Assembly: GCA_013396525.1 (NCBI GenBank)
Contig: VWYX01001225.1
Coordinates: forward strand, 62,001 to 126,000
Direction: 5' to 3'
From: Chaetorhynchus papuensis
Lineage: Eukaryota; Chordata; Aves; Passeriformes; Rhipiduridae
DNA: 64,000 nucleotides
This document shows, in pieces, positions 23,591 to 36,422 of this stretch (position 1 is the stretch's first letter; each line of letters begins with the position of its first letter). The position numbers and the translations under genes are program-made. The notes under the pieces are model-generated. The model made no database searches. It was not told the origin of the DNA and saw nothing but the letters and a program-made list of their open reading frames with translations.

Positions 23591-26500
23591 TTTCTAACAA
23601 CTGAAGTGTCCAAGCATGAGGGGACTGTACCAATTTAGCTAACTGGTATTTTAAACAAAATTGGTTATAACAATGTGCCTCTCCATTTATTTCTAATTTA
23701 ATCGTTGTCTCCAACAGTGGTTAGAACTTAGGGATGGGTAACTGAGGGAGACAAAATATCTCAAGAACCACTTCTCTGGGAATTACCCAGGAGAACAACG
23801 GGATTTCTGCTTATGAGGCTTAAACAGCATCAAGAAATTGCTTGTTTAGTGCAAATCTTGTTTGGATTGTTAGCAGGCCCATCACAGCTGAAATTCAGAC
23901 TCTTATCTCTTGGGTGCTTTTTCATTTTCTTTTTAACCTTTCAGGATAAATTTAAAATTCATATTTGAAAAATAAAAATATATGTTTAAAAATAACTCTG
24001 AAAAAAATCACATTTTGGGAGTAAAACCTTCCTGATATGAGGGCACTTTTGCAAAGCATCTCTGATTGGAACAAGCTGAGCCCTGTAAAAAAACTTCAAG
24101 AGAGTTTGGGCACCAAAATAACTATTTTACCTCAGGAAACATGGACCCAGCAGAGACATTTAGCTCTGCAGCACTACCCACAGCCAGCCAACACCTCAGA
24201 TAATTGCTTTCAAGGCTCTATCTATAAGGGAATTCGATTTTATCACTGCTTTCCTTGCTAACATCCCCCTCTGCTCCAAAGTTGCTAACCACCATTTCTT
24301 CTCAGATTGTCAAACTAATTAATGTAATTAAGTTAAACTCAGGCTGCCACCTACAGCTGTGGGTGGCAAAGCCATTTTTAAGGAGTTTGCACCTTTGGTC
24401 CACCACAGCTGAGGCAACGTTTCCTAAAATATCCTTGGCATCTTCCCTGGGAGGAGGAAAAGCCAGGGTGCGCTTCTTGTGCTGGAGCTCTGCTAAGGGA
24501 CAGTGCTTGTTGTGTGCCTCTCACTCTGATTTTGGGCAGAGGAGGCACATCAGGCTTGGGATGAAGGTGATCTGCAGAGGTTTTGTCAGCTCTGAGCTTT
24601 CCCTGCTGGCTAAAATGTCTTGGGAAGGACAGGGGTGCCCTTGAGCCCTGAGGGCCAGAGCCCTTTTGTGGGGTTGGGTGCCTGTAGCCCCTCTCAGCTG
24701 AGGAAGGCACAGGGACATCAGCTCAGCTCAGCTTCTTCCAGAACAGGGCATGGGATCACTGCTTTAACTCTCTTCCCACCAGGGAATGGACAACATGGAT
24801 ATCAGGATGCTTTACAGCAGCATTACTGGGACATCGGCATGCACGGGAAGCTGGGGTTTTGGGGATGGTGATACCATTATAGTGCTGTGATCTTTATGTC
24901 AGAGCAGTTTGGGGGGCCAACAGGTGATGGAGAACTCACAGCGTTCCCCAGTTTTCTTTCACTGGCATTTAACCTATAAAAATGCTGTCATCTCCAGCTG
25001 TATACTTTGGTATAAAACGGGAAAAGAGAAGTTTAACAGCCTTCTGCAGTTTCTGTTGCCTTCCCATCTGTCAAGGCTTTCTTTTATATGGAGCTTGCTG
25101 GCTTATATGAGTCACTGGGGAGGCTCTGCCTTGATTTACATTGCAGTGTCATAAAGCAGGGTGTGCTCCATCCAATGCTAATAAAAGCTAATGATACAAG
25201 TAGAACAATAGAAGGTGGGACAATGCTAATGTTATACCTTTCTGAGAACACAGAAATAAACCTTCCTCAAGTTTTCAACCTCTCAGCATGGGTTTTCCCC
25301 CCATCATCTCAAGGTTACATTGACACATATTTTAAAATTGCTTGGTATTTGTGCTGAATTCCTCACCACAGAGGAGCATAGTGGTGAATGTGTATTTTTT
25401 AATCAGTGATTGATTTGTTCCCTATGAAACTTTTCAGTTGTTCTAGCCACAGAGAAAACCCTCAGTTCCATGGAAATCATTCCTGGGTTTTGGTAGTTGA
25501 AAATCTGATCATCTGTCTTCCTGATTTTAGGATTTAAAACCAAAATGCTGTGCTTTCTCCACAGGAAAATGAGGCAAGGAAGTTCCATCCTGCAGCTGGG
25601 AGTAATTCCCAGTGCCTGCCTGTTGGTACAGTGCTGCACAGACATCCTTCACTTACTGGGTCTGGCAGGGGAGAAGCTGAGCAGGATTTCAGGTGTCAAG
25701 CACAATTAGGTGTTAATTAGAATGATCCATTTGCCTGTCCCCCAAGGTCCCCTGCTCCCGTTCAATGACAATACGCAATAAAAATATCGGGGCACGTTCA
25801 TTTTCCAGCTGTCCCTGTGACAGGGCAGGTGCATTTTTGGTTGATCAGTGGGTGACTGTGACACATCTCCCGTGACACAGAAGGAAATTTTGTGACTCCC
25901 CCTCTCCTCATTCACTTTTTCTTGGGTATCTTGTCCTGGGTGCTGGGAGATTCTGCTGGAGGGGGTTCACAATATGCATAACCCATGAGTACTCAGCATT
26001 ACACACATAGTATCTAATTACCATGTAATTAGGCTGATTTTTCATTACCCCCACGGTAGGGAAATGTTGGCCTCTGTTGCTCTTCAGAATGAGCCAGTGC
26101 TTGACTTCTTGTCCTATTCTTTGCTTTCATTCTTTTCCATAAGGTTTAAAAACCTTTTGAAAAGGTTTTAAACCCTCTAAATGTGAGCATTTTTCTCCTG
26201 AGTTGCTAAGCATTGCCATTTTAAATACTTCTTCCCTATATTCGGGCTTTTCTTATCTTGTGTGGCATGAATTCCAATGCATTTGCGCAGCTTAAAATCC
26301 CACCCTGCCCACAGCCAACGTGAATTTTGGGTCCTGGACAGCCAAACTGGTGGGGTGAAGGTTACATTTTCATTTTTCTTGTTTTATGCCACAGTAAATC
26401 CCTGTTAGTGCTATTAGGAAGGAGATTAGGAAAGAAAGGACATTTTACATGTGTACTGTCAAGAGTATGCACAAAATCTGTGTGCAAAGAGTTGCACACA

Positions 26501-28149
26501 GGGGAACAAGATGTGAACATTCCCATCACTGTCTCTGCAGGGTATGGTTCATATTTAGGAGTAGGAAGTGATCATTTCCTGCCCAAAGCCATAAGAGAAT
26601 TATTTCTATCTTTCCCACTGGGATTCAAAGCCCAGGAGAAACACAACAACCATGTGACTTTTGTGGATAATCATAATTTTCTGCTCCAGATGGACGGTGG
26701 ATTGCTCGGTACTGATGGGTGGCAATTTTTTGTCTTTGGGTCACGGAAAAGGAGAAGAAGTTGTAAATGAAGGAAAAAAATGAAAGGAAAAGCAAATAAA
26801 AAATGTGAAAAAACATTAAAGAAAGTAGAGTTTGAGCTGGCTTAAATCTGCTTGGTGATATTACAAGCTGATTATTAAGCTAAATTCAGCACATAAATGT
26901 ATCCTCACCCAGTTCTTTGGTGGGATGAGAGCAGTGGAAGAACGGGAATGACACAATAAGTTTTCCATGACTCCTCTCTGTTTTTATTTTGTCTCCCAAA
27001 CTCTGTATGTCTCATTTTCTTCCACCTTTAGCACTCCATTCCAATCTCCTCTTTTTCTCACACTGGCAGCTTAGTACTCTCCAGGAGTTTGTTTTCCAGT
27101 CCCACCCTGCTTCCACCCCCTCCTGGCCTGTGTCTCATTGGACGATTCACCCACTTCTGCTGTGCCACATTCCCCCTGCATCCTGATCCATCTCAGTTTG
27201 CATCTCCAGCTCTAATTCTGTGTCACAGCTGATCCATCACCATTAATCCAAAGCCATAAATTAATTACAGATTCATTTTGCTCTCAGCTTGCTCTCCTGC
27301 ACTCTGCATCCCTGGGTCCTTCCTCTCAAGCCATGCCGGGGACTTGGCTCATGAGGTTCCCGTGTCCTTCATCCCATCCCTCTCCCATTGGACTCGCATT
27401 TCCACTGGGATTTCTCCATTCCCAACTACACATTCCTGAGCTAAACCTTCTGCACGTCTTTTTATGAGTTTTGTGTCAAGTAGGGGTCTTATTTGCAGCA
27501 GAAATTAAACTCTCTGTTGGCACAGCAAATAAAATGGGGAGCACTGAATCCCAGCTGGTGGGAGAAGATGTCATGGCAGTGCAAGACAGGCTGAAAACTT
27601 CACTTTTGGGAACAAAGACATTCAGAGCTGTGAAAAAGCTGAAGCAACTGATGCCATTGAAGATCCTGATCCTATGGGCTGATGAGATTTGCTGTCTCAG
27701 AGTTGTGGTGTTACAGGCAAATCAAATGTCACAGAAAGGGAGGAAACTGGGGATTTTTGTGTAGGACATTCAAGGGGGGCAACGTTGCTAAAGAGGACTC
27801 TCTCTTGTGCCTTTGGTGCTCCTTTCCACCAGGGACTGCAGTTCTGCACCAGGATTACAGGATGAGAGATGGAATGCATCACAAATGAGCAAGTTTTCCT
27901 TGCCTGGTGCTGAGGTGGTAAATGCTGGCAGAAGAGAGGACAGAAAAAGTCTAAACTGTTAATTAGGCCTTGCTTTGTTCACCCAAAAAAGTCTGCAATG
28001 TCAAAAAAAAACTGAAGAGAGCCAGGAAGTCAAATACGTCATGGAAGCTGAGGGTCTGAAGGCTTCTGTATGAAATTTGATTCTCTTGTGTTCAACAAAA
28101 TGGAAACTTTTATGAGAGTGTTTGAAAAGGGGAAAGGATGGACCAAAAG
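23591..28149. other. Long single-copy stretch, no gene recognised
   Basis: No exon, RNA gene or repeat family recognised. It holds the palindrome at 26143-26173 and a pyrimidine-rich part at about 26970-27450. The 147-codon frame at 26327-26770 (plus) has no recognisable domain or coding context. Confidence 0.45.
26143..26173. repeat. Near-perfect AT-rich palindrome
   Basis: The left arm ggtttaaaaacctttt and right arm aaaaggttttaaacc are reverse complements except for one base missing from the A/T run, with almost no loop. It could form a hairpin or cruciform. No function is implied by context. Confidence 0.85.
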
Positions 28150-28309
28150 ATCTGCCCCATCCCTGGAAGTGTCCAAGGCCAGGCTGGATGGAGCTTGAAG
28201 CAACCTTGGGTAATGGGAGGTGTCCCTGCCCGTGGCAGGGGGTGGCACTGGATGGGATCTAAGGTCTCTTCCAACCCAAACCAGTCTGGAGTTCTGGGAT
28301 TCTATGATT
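28150..28309 (+). mobile_element. CR1 LINE fragment, 3' end
   Basis: Plus-strand CR1 3' end: ccatccctggaagtgtccaa, ccaggctggatggagcttg, ccctgcccgtggcaggg, aaggtctcttccaacccaaa, and the terminal gggattctatgattg. 5'-truncated. Confidence 0.93.
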
Positions 28310-29059
28310 GGTGAACAAAGATAATCCCTGAAATTATTCAGGAATAAGGTATCAGGGCAAATTAATAAGCAAGACAAGTCTGATATCCCACAGACAAAAA
28401 ATATCTTCGAGTGAACAACCGTTCACCAAATATTTACTGCTGGGAACAAATCACAAGGTAAAAGACGGTCAAAAGCTGCCAAAATAAAGTCAAATTACAT
28501 CAGTAAGAGAGACTTCAATTTACTTTAGTGTCTGATGCCTAGGAACAAATACTGATGAAGGAGGAAATGCTTGAAAATCTTTATGAAAATCAGTTCTGTA
28601 CGAAATTGCCTTCTTTGGAGTGTCTCTCATCTGTGTGTTTGTGTTAGGATTAAAATTTTGCCTATTCTCTTTTTTTTCTTTTTCTCTCTTTTTTTTTTTT
28701 TTTGATCAATCATAAGATGTTAGAACAACCACATCAGCAGTTTTGTCAGCAGAGAACTGAAGAAAATATTCAAACATGTACTTAGCCTCAGCCTCAATGA
28801 TATTTGAGGGTAGTTAAAAAGGCTTTTCAGGGAGAAATCCGATGCAATTAACCAGCTTCCGATCTGCCTTATCAGCAAATCACATATTTGTGTGTGGAGA
28901 CAAATGCTGACACACAGCTCTGGAAGTTTACTGAGTTTACTGCTAGACTGAACTGAAGAGATTAAAAAGGCGTTTGAGGCGGAATCTGCAAAATGAGCCT
29001 GTTGATGAAAAAAGAAAGAGTTCACTCTCACATTTCATCAAATAGGTGAAGGTGTGGAG
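28310..29059. other. Single-copy DNA with pyrimidine tract
   Basis: No gene recognised. A polypyrimidine run (T-rich with C) lies at about 28667-28703 on the plus strand. Confidence 0.5.
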
Positions 29060-29375
29060 ATCTGCAAGAGAGGGACAGTTTACAAGGGCCTGGAGAGACA
29101 GGACACAGGGAATGGCTTCCCACTGCCAGAGGGCAGGGTTAGTTGGGATGTTGGGAAGGAATTGTTCCCTGTGAGGGTGGTGAGGCCCTGGCACAGGGTG
29201 CCCAGAGAAGCTGTGGCTGCCCCTGGATCCCTGGCAGTGTCCAAGGTCAGGTTGGACAGGGCTTGGAGCAGCCTGGGATAGTGGAAGGTGTCCCTGCCCG
29301 AGGCAGGGAATTGGAAAGATGATTTTTAAGTTCCCTTCCAACCCAAACCATTCTGGAATGCCCTGATTCTATGAT
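29060..29375 (+). mobile_element. CR1 LINE fragment, 3' end, longer copy
   Basis: Plus-strand CR1 3' end of about 315 bp. It runs from tttacaagggcctggagaga through ggaatggcttcccactgcca, gggcagggttagttgggat, ggtgaggccctggcacaggg, gagaagctgtggctgcccc and ccctgcccgaggcagggaa to the tail ccctgattctatgatc. It is in the same orientation as the copy at 28150. 5'-truncated. Confidence 0.94.
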
Positions 29376-29399
29376 CTAGCAGAGGTGGTTCACTGATAC

Positions 29400-29800
29400 T
29401 GACGCCTTTTCCTGATCTTAAAATCAAGAGTCAAACACAGTTAGAAGGGAAAAAGGGATTTTACCTTGGTATTTATTTGAAGGATCCTTAGGTGCACCAC
29501 GTCCAGGTCGAATGCACCTCCATGCACCCCACAGTGCACACCCACCAAAGATCTGGTATCACATTATAGGTGTTACTAATTAGCACATCTATCAAAGATT
29601 CCCCAGTGAGAGGCTCGAGTGAGCCCCTCTCCCCAAGGAACCTTCCCCTGGATGGTTCTATCTCAGTTTACAAAATGTGTTCAGGAGAGGACCTTGGGCT
29701 CTGGGGCACACTGATCTCTCACCACGAAGCTTCTAAAATGTTTCATCTCCCAGCTTGACAAACAAGTCCAAGAATGTAGGCAAAAAGCACTGAGAATACA
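29400..29800 (-). mobile_element. Probable retroviral LTR remnant
   Basis: Read on the minus strand the segment resembles a bird endogenous-retrovirus LTR. It has an AATAAA-type signal within aaataaatacc (about 29467-29477), a tataat-like motif roughly 90 bases upstream (about 29563), and an end near gcgtca at 29400. It begins only 25 bases after a CR1 tail. The upstream boundary near 29800 is a guess, I found no convincing target duplication, and no retroviral coding sequence follows. It could alternatively be unidentified single-copy DNA. Confidence 0.45.
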
Positions 29801-32800
29801 CAAATTGTAAAAAGATATAAAAGGGGTATAAAAGAAAAGGCAAAAAATCATCATGGCATCAATACCGCAGGATCCATTCCCACTTTCAGGGAATATTTAA
29901 GTGTCACTTTTTGGATAAACAGTGGTTCTAATTTAATTTTTGATCATTTCTCTACTTATTTTAACTCTGCAGACAGCTGTCCAGTCACTCCTGCTCCCAG
30001 ACACCATCCTGGGATGGGTACTTCAGGTTCCCCCAGACCCATCACTCCAGAAGGCACAAAACCCTTTATACTTCCTGTGAGCCTTTGGACAGCAAAATTG
30101 TCTTTCTTTGCCTCAGTGACACTCGAGACTGTTGTCACAAATTAATTAAAGGTGTGAAGCGCACACATTAATTAAACCCCATGAACACCTGCATGGATCC
30201 TCTCAGTCATAACTCATATCCCGTTAAATTGCTTTTGCATAATAACAGACCTACTTTGGGACTGAGCAGACCTGAAAAGGGCCCTCCTGGAAGCAGCCAG
30301 GAAAAAGCCCCTCCCTCGCAGGGGCTTTGGCTTGGCCATGGCCTTGGAACGGGGCCCAACCTCATCAAAAACTGTGAGAGTGTTTTAAGCACACTTGGGA
30401 CAAGATAATTTCAAATGAAGGTGACACTTGTGGTCCGAGGCAGCCAGTGAAACACCATGATTTGGAGAGGGTTCTGCTTGGGGACTGAAGATTTAGTGGC
30501 GTGTCAAGCTCAAAGTCAACACAGCAGAATTTAATGCTGTGTAAATGGGAGCCAAAGACAAAGCCCTCGTGAATCCACGGGATAGATGTGCATGTCTCCC
30601 ACAGCTGCCTTCTCCAGCACCAGGGCTTTACTCAGAAATCACCATTATTCCTAGCAAAAAGAAAACACTATTGATTTTCAGTCCTCACTGAAGCTTTCTG
30701 AAGTATTTTTTACATGAGAGAAAGCCTTTGCAGCTTTTAAATTAAAATTCTCTCCCTTTTTTTATCCCCCTTAAAAACCTGGTCAGGTGAAATTGTGAGC
30801 ACAGCCAGAATTGGATAGAGTTCAGACTGATCCCTGAAGGAAGGAGTAAGTAAGAAATGGCCAATCCATGCCACAGAAAGATGTGCAGGGCCCCAAAGAG
30901 CTGGAGAATCTCTGACAGTCAGTGACACTTCTCCCCACGGGCTGCTTTGCAATAGTCACACTGAGCTCCCTCTCACGGAGTGCCTTGGCTCCCTTTAACT
31001 TCATGCTGTGATTTCACCTGGCAGCTTTCAGCTCTCCCCAGCAGCTGAAGGATGTGGATAAAACATGGGAAACACTGCAAGAAAACAAAGCTGTCTCTTG
31101 TAATATTTGAAAGCATTTTTTAGGTGAAGTTTCGGTGACGCTTCAGCACAGCAGCTTGGTGAAAGTGGAGAGCTGTTTTATTTATGAGTTTCAATGAAGC
31201 TGAGGTTACTTCTTCCTCTTTCTTATAAACTAGACAGTCTTAGGAGTAAATAACATCTCGTGCTGGAGAAGTGCAAGATAAATGCATCTTCAAACCAGGG
31301 CATCCATCCTGGTATGGATTTTTTATCCATTTTTAACACGTGTGATGCATATTCTCTGTTTCCTTTCAGCCAGACTTCTCTCTTGCACCTGTCTTTCATT
31401 TCAGAGACATCCTTTTTTCCCCAGTTTCATATCTATGTGGTGTCTGTCTGAAAGGGCTGTGTTCACACTAGCTCAAAGCATGTTGACTTTGTTCCTGGTC
31501 TTTTACTACATGAAAATTGTTAAACTTTCCTGGGAACACGCTAATTATCTCTGGATGTAATTATTTTTAAATCAGATGTCATTTATTCTGATTTCGTTTT
31601 GATCAGGAAACAGTTCCAACAAATTGCTTGGAGGATTGATTTCAATTAAACTTATTTTTGAAAAACTTTAATCAAAAATTAATCCTTGATGAACAAAACA
31701 AAGAACTACTACAAGCTAAATGCTTGTAGAGTTTAAACAGTCTCAGCAGTTCTCAGGGCTGAGAAGACTTGCCTCGTTTCCAGGTTTTCTTGTTTTCTTT
31801 TTCTCCCTGAAATAAAAGGAAAAGAGAGAAGAGCTGAAATGACAACCCTAAGTGCCTATTGGTTGATGCTTCCATTTTCTTGCTATGCTACAGAAAAAAC
31901 CCAACAAAAACCAAAAAAAAACAGAGAGAGGGGAAAAAAAGACTCTCGTGGAGTCTTGTGGCAAGAAGCCCTTTAAAATGAAGCTAAATTAAGTTGTTTG
32001 AAATGTGACCTTTGGCAAAATGTTTCAGTTTTTCTCATCCCCTTTCCATTCCCCCACCTCAATGCTGCTCCCGTTCGTAGAGCGCAGCTAATTTGGAGCA
32101 TCTGCCTCTGAACATGATGAGGTTGTTATGGAGAGCACTGCTGTGCTGGGGAATATTTCTGTGGAAAAGCAGGATCCCTCATTTGTTTGATGGAGGCTGC
32201 AAGGTGTCTGTGCCAAAGAGCTGAATCCCAGCACAGCCGGTTTGCTGGATCTGTTGGGAGTCTAGGGCATGACAAACCCGGGAGCTGCTGTGCCAGAGAT
32301 TGCCACGGACACTGCAGGGAGAGTGAGAGGATGAAAGCTGGACCAGAGGCAAAGAGAGAAGGAAAGACAGCAGGAAGCTTCTAAGGAGCTTCAAAAACAT
32401 ATGAGGTAGAAGGTTCTGGGGGTAGGCGCCTTTCCTGAGGAGGCTGCTGGTTAATTGGGATCTGTTGGGATAATCACAGCAAAAATGCTGGGGTACATGG
32501 CTGACTTGGAGGGGAGTGTCCCCATGGCAGCGTTTTTCTCTCTGACTGGTTATAGCAGTAGGAGAGGACTGAGAAACTCTGATTTTGGCACCAAGCTCAT
32601 CTTGATGCTCTGGAAATTCCATTTACACCCAGAGGCAAAGCTGGAGGAGACCCAGAGGATCACCCTGTTGTTGGGGCTGCGTTAGTGGTGATGTATGTCT
32701 GTGCTGGTGAGTCACCTTCCTGCTGAGGGGGACTCAGGAGACAGGATGAATACAGGTTCTTCTTTCTCTGGACACCCAGAGAAAGCAAAGCCAGGGGCAA

Positions 32801-34938
32801 GTTTGTCTCGTTTGTATTCCAGAGCTATTTCCCAGACTGCATCCCTGATGTCTGAGCAACCTCGACTCGCTGAGGAGAAAAGCTCAAAGTTTTGGAAAGA
32901 AAGGGTGTAATGAATGTTTTCCCAAAGCAGGGGCAGCAGGGAGCACAGCTCTGCAGAAGGGCAGGAATCCACCTGAGTGGGTTCATTCCCAGTGTTTTGT
33001 GTGAAGAATGAATGAGCTCTTCCCCTTTCATAGATCACTTCAATGCTTCTCAGCTTTCACTTTCTACCCAAAGAGAAAAAAATCTCCTAAACCAACTTTA
33101 TAGAGGTTGGTAGCATTCACAAACTTTTATCTTTCCTAGAATCAGGAGGAAACCGAAATCCGAACTTTCTTTACAAATGTATTTTAAGAACTTGTTTTTA
33201 ATCTTTGTGTCTTCCCAAGTGTTATAAATAGACCCATATTATCAATGTCGTATTTCTTTTCAGAAAGCAAACTTCCCATTGTTGCTGTGCATTCCTTGTT
33301 AAGCTCTATCTATTCTTACCCTACATATTGTCTACTGCAGAAGTCTGAAAAGTTTTGGAGCTCTGACTTCATTTTCACTGTGTCCTTTCCTGGTGCTGTG
33401 ATGGCACAAGAGAAAATCTCTGTGCTCAAAACAGACTCAAAACAACCCAAAGCTGTCCAGACTACAGAGAGACTCTAAACCTGGTAACCCAATCATGTGG
33501 TGCCTGTGGGGATATTCTGACTCAGTGTGGACCTACAAGGTTATGATTTGGAGCACACAGGTCCCAGTCCTGCAGTTTTAAATGCAGAGTGCAGTCAGAG
33601 CCCCCCATTAGAGTCAATACATATAAGCTTAGGTAAGTCTAAGCCTGTTACACTGATGCCATCTATTTTTATTTATGTTTGTTTCCCTTGTGTCTCCGTT
33701 TCATTTATTTTTCACAAAGTGCTTCCTCTATCTGTTTGTCTGAGATATCACATTTCTGCTAAGTCCAATTATTTGTGTGCATTTCTTTTTCTGCCTTAGT
33801 TCTGTCCTCCCTGGTTTTGATCTCTTGCAGGAACACACACTTTTATTCCTCTCCTCTCTGGGAAAAAAACCTGTGCCTTAGAGCCACCAGACAGTAATTA
33901 TGTGCATGGTGTACCACTTTCTCTTGCATTTAGAGCAGTTGCAGTGGTAAATAATATTTTGTTTCTCTTTGGTATTCAGGGAGCAGAGAGGATGAGCCCG
34001 GTGTGAGCATCCCCGGGCGATGGCAGATCAGAGGACAGACACGAGGCTTCTGAGCGTTTCATTCCAGTGCCCTGTTAACCCCGGGAGCCATCAGCAAACC
34101 CACAGATCTTTGTTTCAGGAGTGCCAAGTTCCAATCTCTTTATTCCTGCTGGACAGCACCTCACAGAACGAAGGCATTTCTGAGTCCAGAGTGGGTCTGT
34201 GACATGAATAAAGCCAACACATCTGGCCTCCGAGCTCAGAGTCCACGTGAATGCATGAGTCTGCAATTTCGTGTTTGAAGTGGTTAAAACTGGTGGAAAC
34301 AGCCAAATTCCAATTACATTTCAGACAAAAAGCCTGATTAAGCTCTGTGTTTTCTGCTGCAGTAAAACATGTGAAATACAAAAATTCCCAAGAGGCAGGA
34401 AGCACAAAAATGCTGCTTCTTGTTTATTTGCTTGGTTTGACGGCGCAATTTAGAGTGGACTGCGCCGAGCCAGGGTGGAACAAAGGCTTTGCCCCCCTAC
34501 CCTGCTCCTCTGTGCATCTTCCCAGCCCTCCAGCCCTGTTACAGATTTCATAATGGACCTGGAGATAATTTCAAGCTCCCGTTGATCTGAGATGAGTCAG
34601 ACAAGCTAGCGTGATGATGAAGCAGGCGGTGAAATTCTGGCGTGCGAGGGAGAAGATGAGAACTTGCTCATGCAGAGATGTTCCCTGCTCCCAGCAAACA
34701 TGGAAAGCTGAAGTTAGTTTTTCACCGGCCTTTGTGCAGCAAAAATAAATGATCACTTCCATTTACACCCCACGCCTGGGTGAGCTTTGTCTCACACTGC
34801 TAAAATACCAGCAGGTTGACGTTAAAAACCTAAAATGACGTGGCAAATCTTCGCTGCCCCAATTAGTATTTTTCCATAACTGTGAAAAAAGAGGTTAATT
34901 GTTAAAATTACATGAACAACAATAGCAGCACCTGTTTG
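29801..34938. other. Long single-copy stretch, no gene recognised
   Basis: No exon or repeat family recognised. A-rich runs are at about 31890-31940. The part 34000-34780 is repeat-free and looks like a candidate conserved non-coding block. Open frames of up to about 147 codons (32179-32622, minus) show no domain. Confidence 0.45.
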
Positions 34939-35118
34939 TTGCCCAGAGAAGCTGTGGCTGCCCCTGGATCCCTGGCAGTGTCCAAGGCCAGGTTGGATGG
35001 GGATTGGAGCACCCTGGGCTAGTGGAAGGTGTCCCTGCCCATGACAGGGGATTTGAATTGGATGAACTTTATGATCCCTTCCAACCCAGGCCATTCCAAG
35101 ATTCTGTGGTACTGTGAC
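34939..35118 (+). mobile_element. CR1 LINE fragment, 3' end
   Basis: Plus-strand CR1 3' end starting abruptly at ttgcccagagaagctgtggc, then ccaaggccaggttggatggg, ccctgcccatgacagggga and tcccttccaacccaggccat, with a decayed tail (agattctgtggtactgtgac). 5'-truncated. Confidence 0.92.
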
Positions 35119-36033
35119 TTGTTGGCTTTGTGGTCATGGTTTTTTCCACACTTCATTACAAGAAGACTCTGTCCCCATTTATTTCCTCTTACTGCACTTC
35201 ACCTGTCACGTGTTTCTTGTCTTGCCCCAAAATCCTATGCCGTCTTAGGGCCCTGGCTTTTTGTGCAACTCTAACAACAGTTTAGAAGTGAGGCTTTTCA
35301 CTTCTCACACCACATCCCTCCTTCTCCCTACTCTATTTTAGTGCAAAATCCACGATTCAAGAAGGAGGAAAAGAAATTGAGTAGAAAACTTTTTTTTTCG
35401 GTTTTCAAAGACAGACATCAAAAGCTTTATAAAACAATCAGAAAGGAATGAAAGGACAGCCTGCCTTTGGAGAAGGTTTATTACACTGGGGAAAAAACCC
35501 TGCCTTATGCAATTTTCTGTAGAGTGATTCCACGCTGTCCAATTTGCCTGCTAACATTTTAATTGGATAATCCTACAAATGCTCAAGAACTGATCTGACT
35601 GCTCAAATAGGTTGAGTCAAACCTTGGAGAGGTGTTGAGGTCTCTTGGCCTGACAGTTGGGCAAGTGAAGGAAAACTTGTCTCTGCATGTCTTTAGCTGG
35701 TTTTTCTGTGATTGGCTGAGGCTTTTTCATGCCTGTTGACCACTGAAGGTCTGAGAGAAGAAGAAGGTGGCTTTTCCTGACCTCTTCAGAGATTCCTCCT
35801 AGGATAAGGTCCAGATTACTGTGTTAGGTAGGAAAAAAGTGAACCTCCCCCAAGTTCAATACCTCCTTAGGAACTGCAAGAAACTGAGCAACTGACCTAC
35901 TCTGCTTGGCTTTGACCATAAAATAAAGTTTCATTTCAAAACCTAAGAAGGAAATACATGAATTAGAAATATTTTTACCTTTCTAGAAGAAATATTTTTA
36001 CCTTTCTAGACCTTTTACCTGATCCCTGATTTA
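35119..36033. other. Single-copy DNA with a short tandem duplication
   Basis: No gene recognised. A 22-bp unit is tandemly duplicated at 35965-36009, just before the next CR1 tail. Confidence 0.5.
35965..36009. repeat. 22-bp tandem duplication
   Basis: Two identical 22-bp copies (agaaatatttttacctttct plus ag) at 35965-35986 and 35988-36009 are separated by one A. Perfect identity points to a recent event. Confidence 0.93.
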
Positions 36034-36422
36034 TCATAGAATCATTGAATGGCCTGGGTTGGAAGGGACCTTAAAGCCCATCCAGTGCCACCCTCTGCCA
36101 TGGACAGGGACACCTTCCACTAGCCCAGGTTGCTCCAAGCCTCATCCAACCTGGCTTTGGACACTCCCAGGGATCCAGGGGCAGCCACAGCTTCTCTGAG
36201 CAACCTGTGCCAGGGCCTCCCCACCCTCCCAGGGAACAATTCCTTCCCAATATCCCACCTAAGCTACTCTCTGTCAGTGTGACACCATTCCCCCCTGTCC
36301 TGTCACTCCAGGCCCTTGTCCTGTCACTCCATCTTTCCTGTTGGCTCCTTCTGGAAAGGCACAATTAGATCACCCTGAAGCTTCTCCTCTCCAGGCAGAA
36401 TAGTCCCAATTCTCTAAGACTG
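36034..36422 (-). mobile_element. CR1 LINE fragment, 3' end, long copy
   Basis: Minus-strand CR1 of about 390 bp. The plus strand runs tcatagaatcattgaatggc, ggaccttaaagcccatccag, ccatggacagggacacc, ccaacctggctttggacac, cctcccagggaacaattcc, then the cctgtcactccaggcccttg block. That block is partly repeated as cttgtcctgtcactcc. It continues to cttctcctctccaggcaga. 5'-truncated. Confidence 0.94.

Noticed and set aside
33625..33650. Splice-donor-like taggtaagt with palindromic surroundings
   Set aside because: A single consensus match without an exon-like frame, acceptor or conservation evidence is expected by chance in 64 kb.
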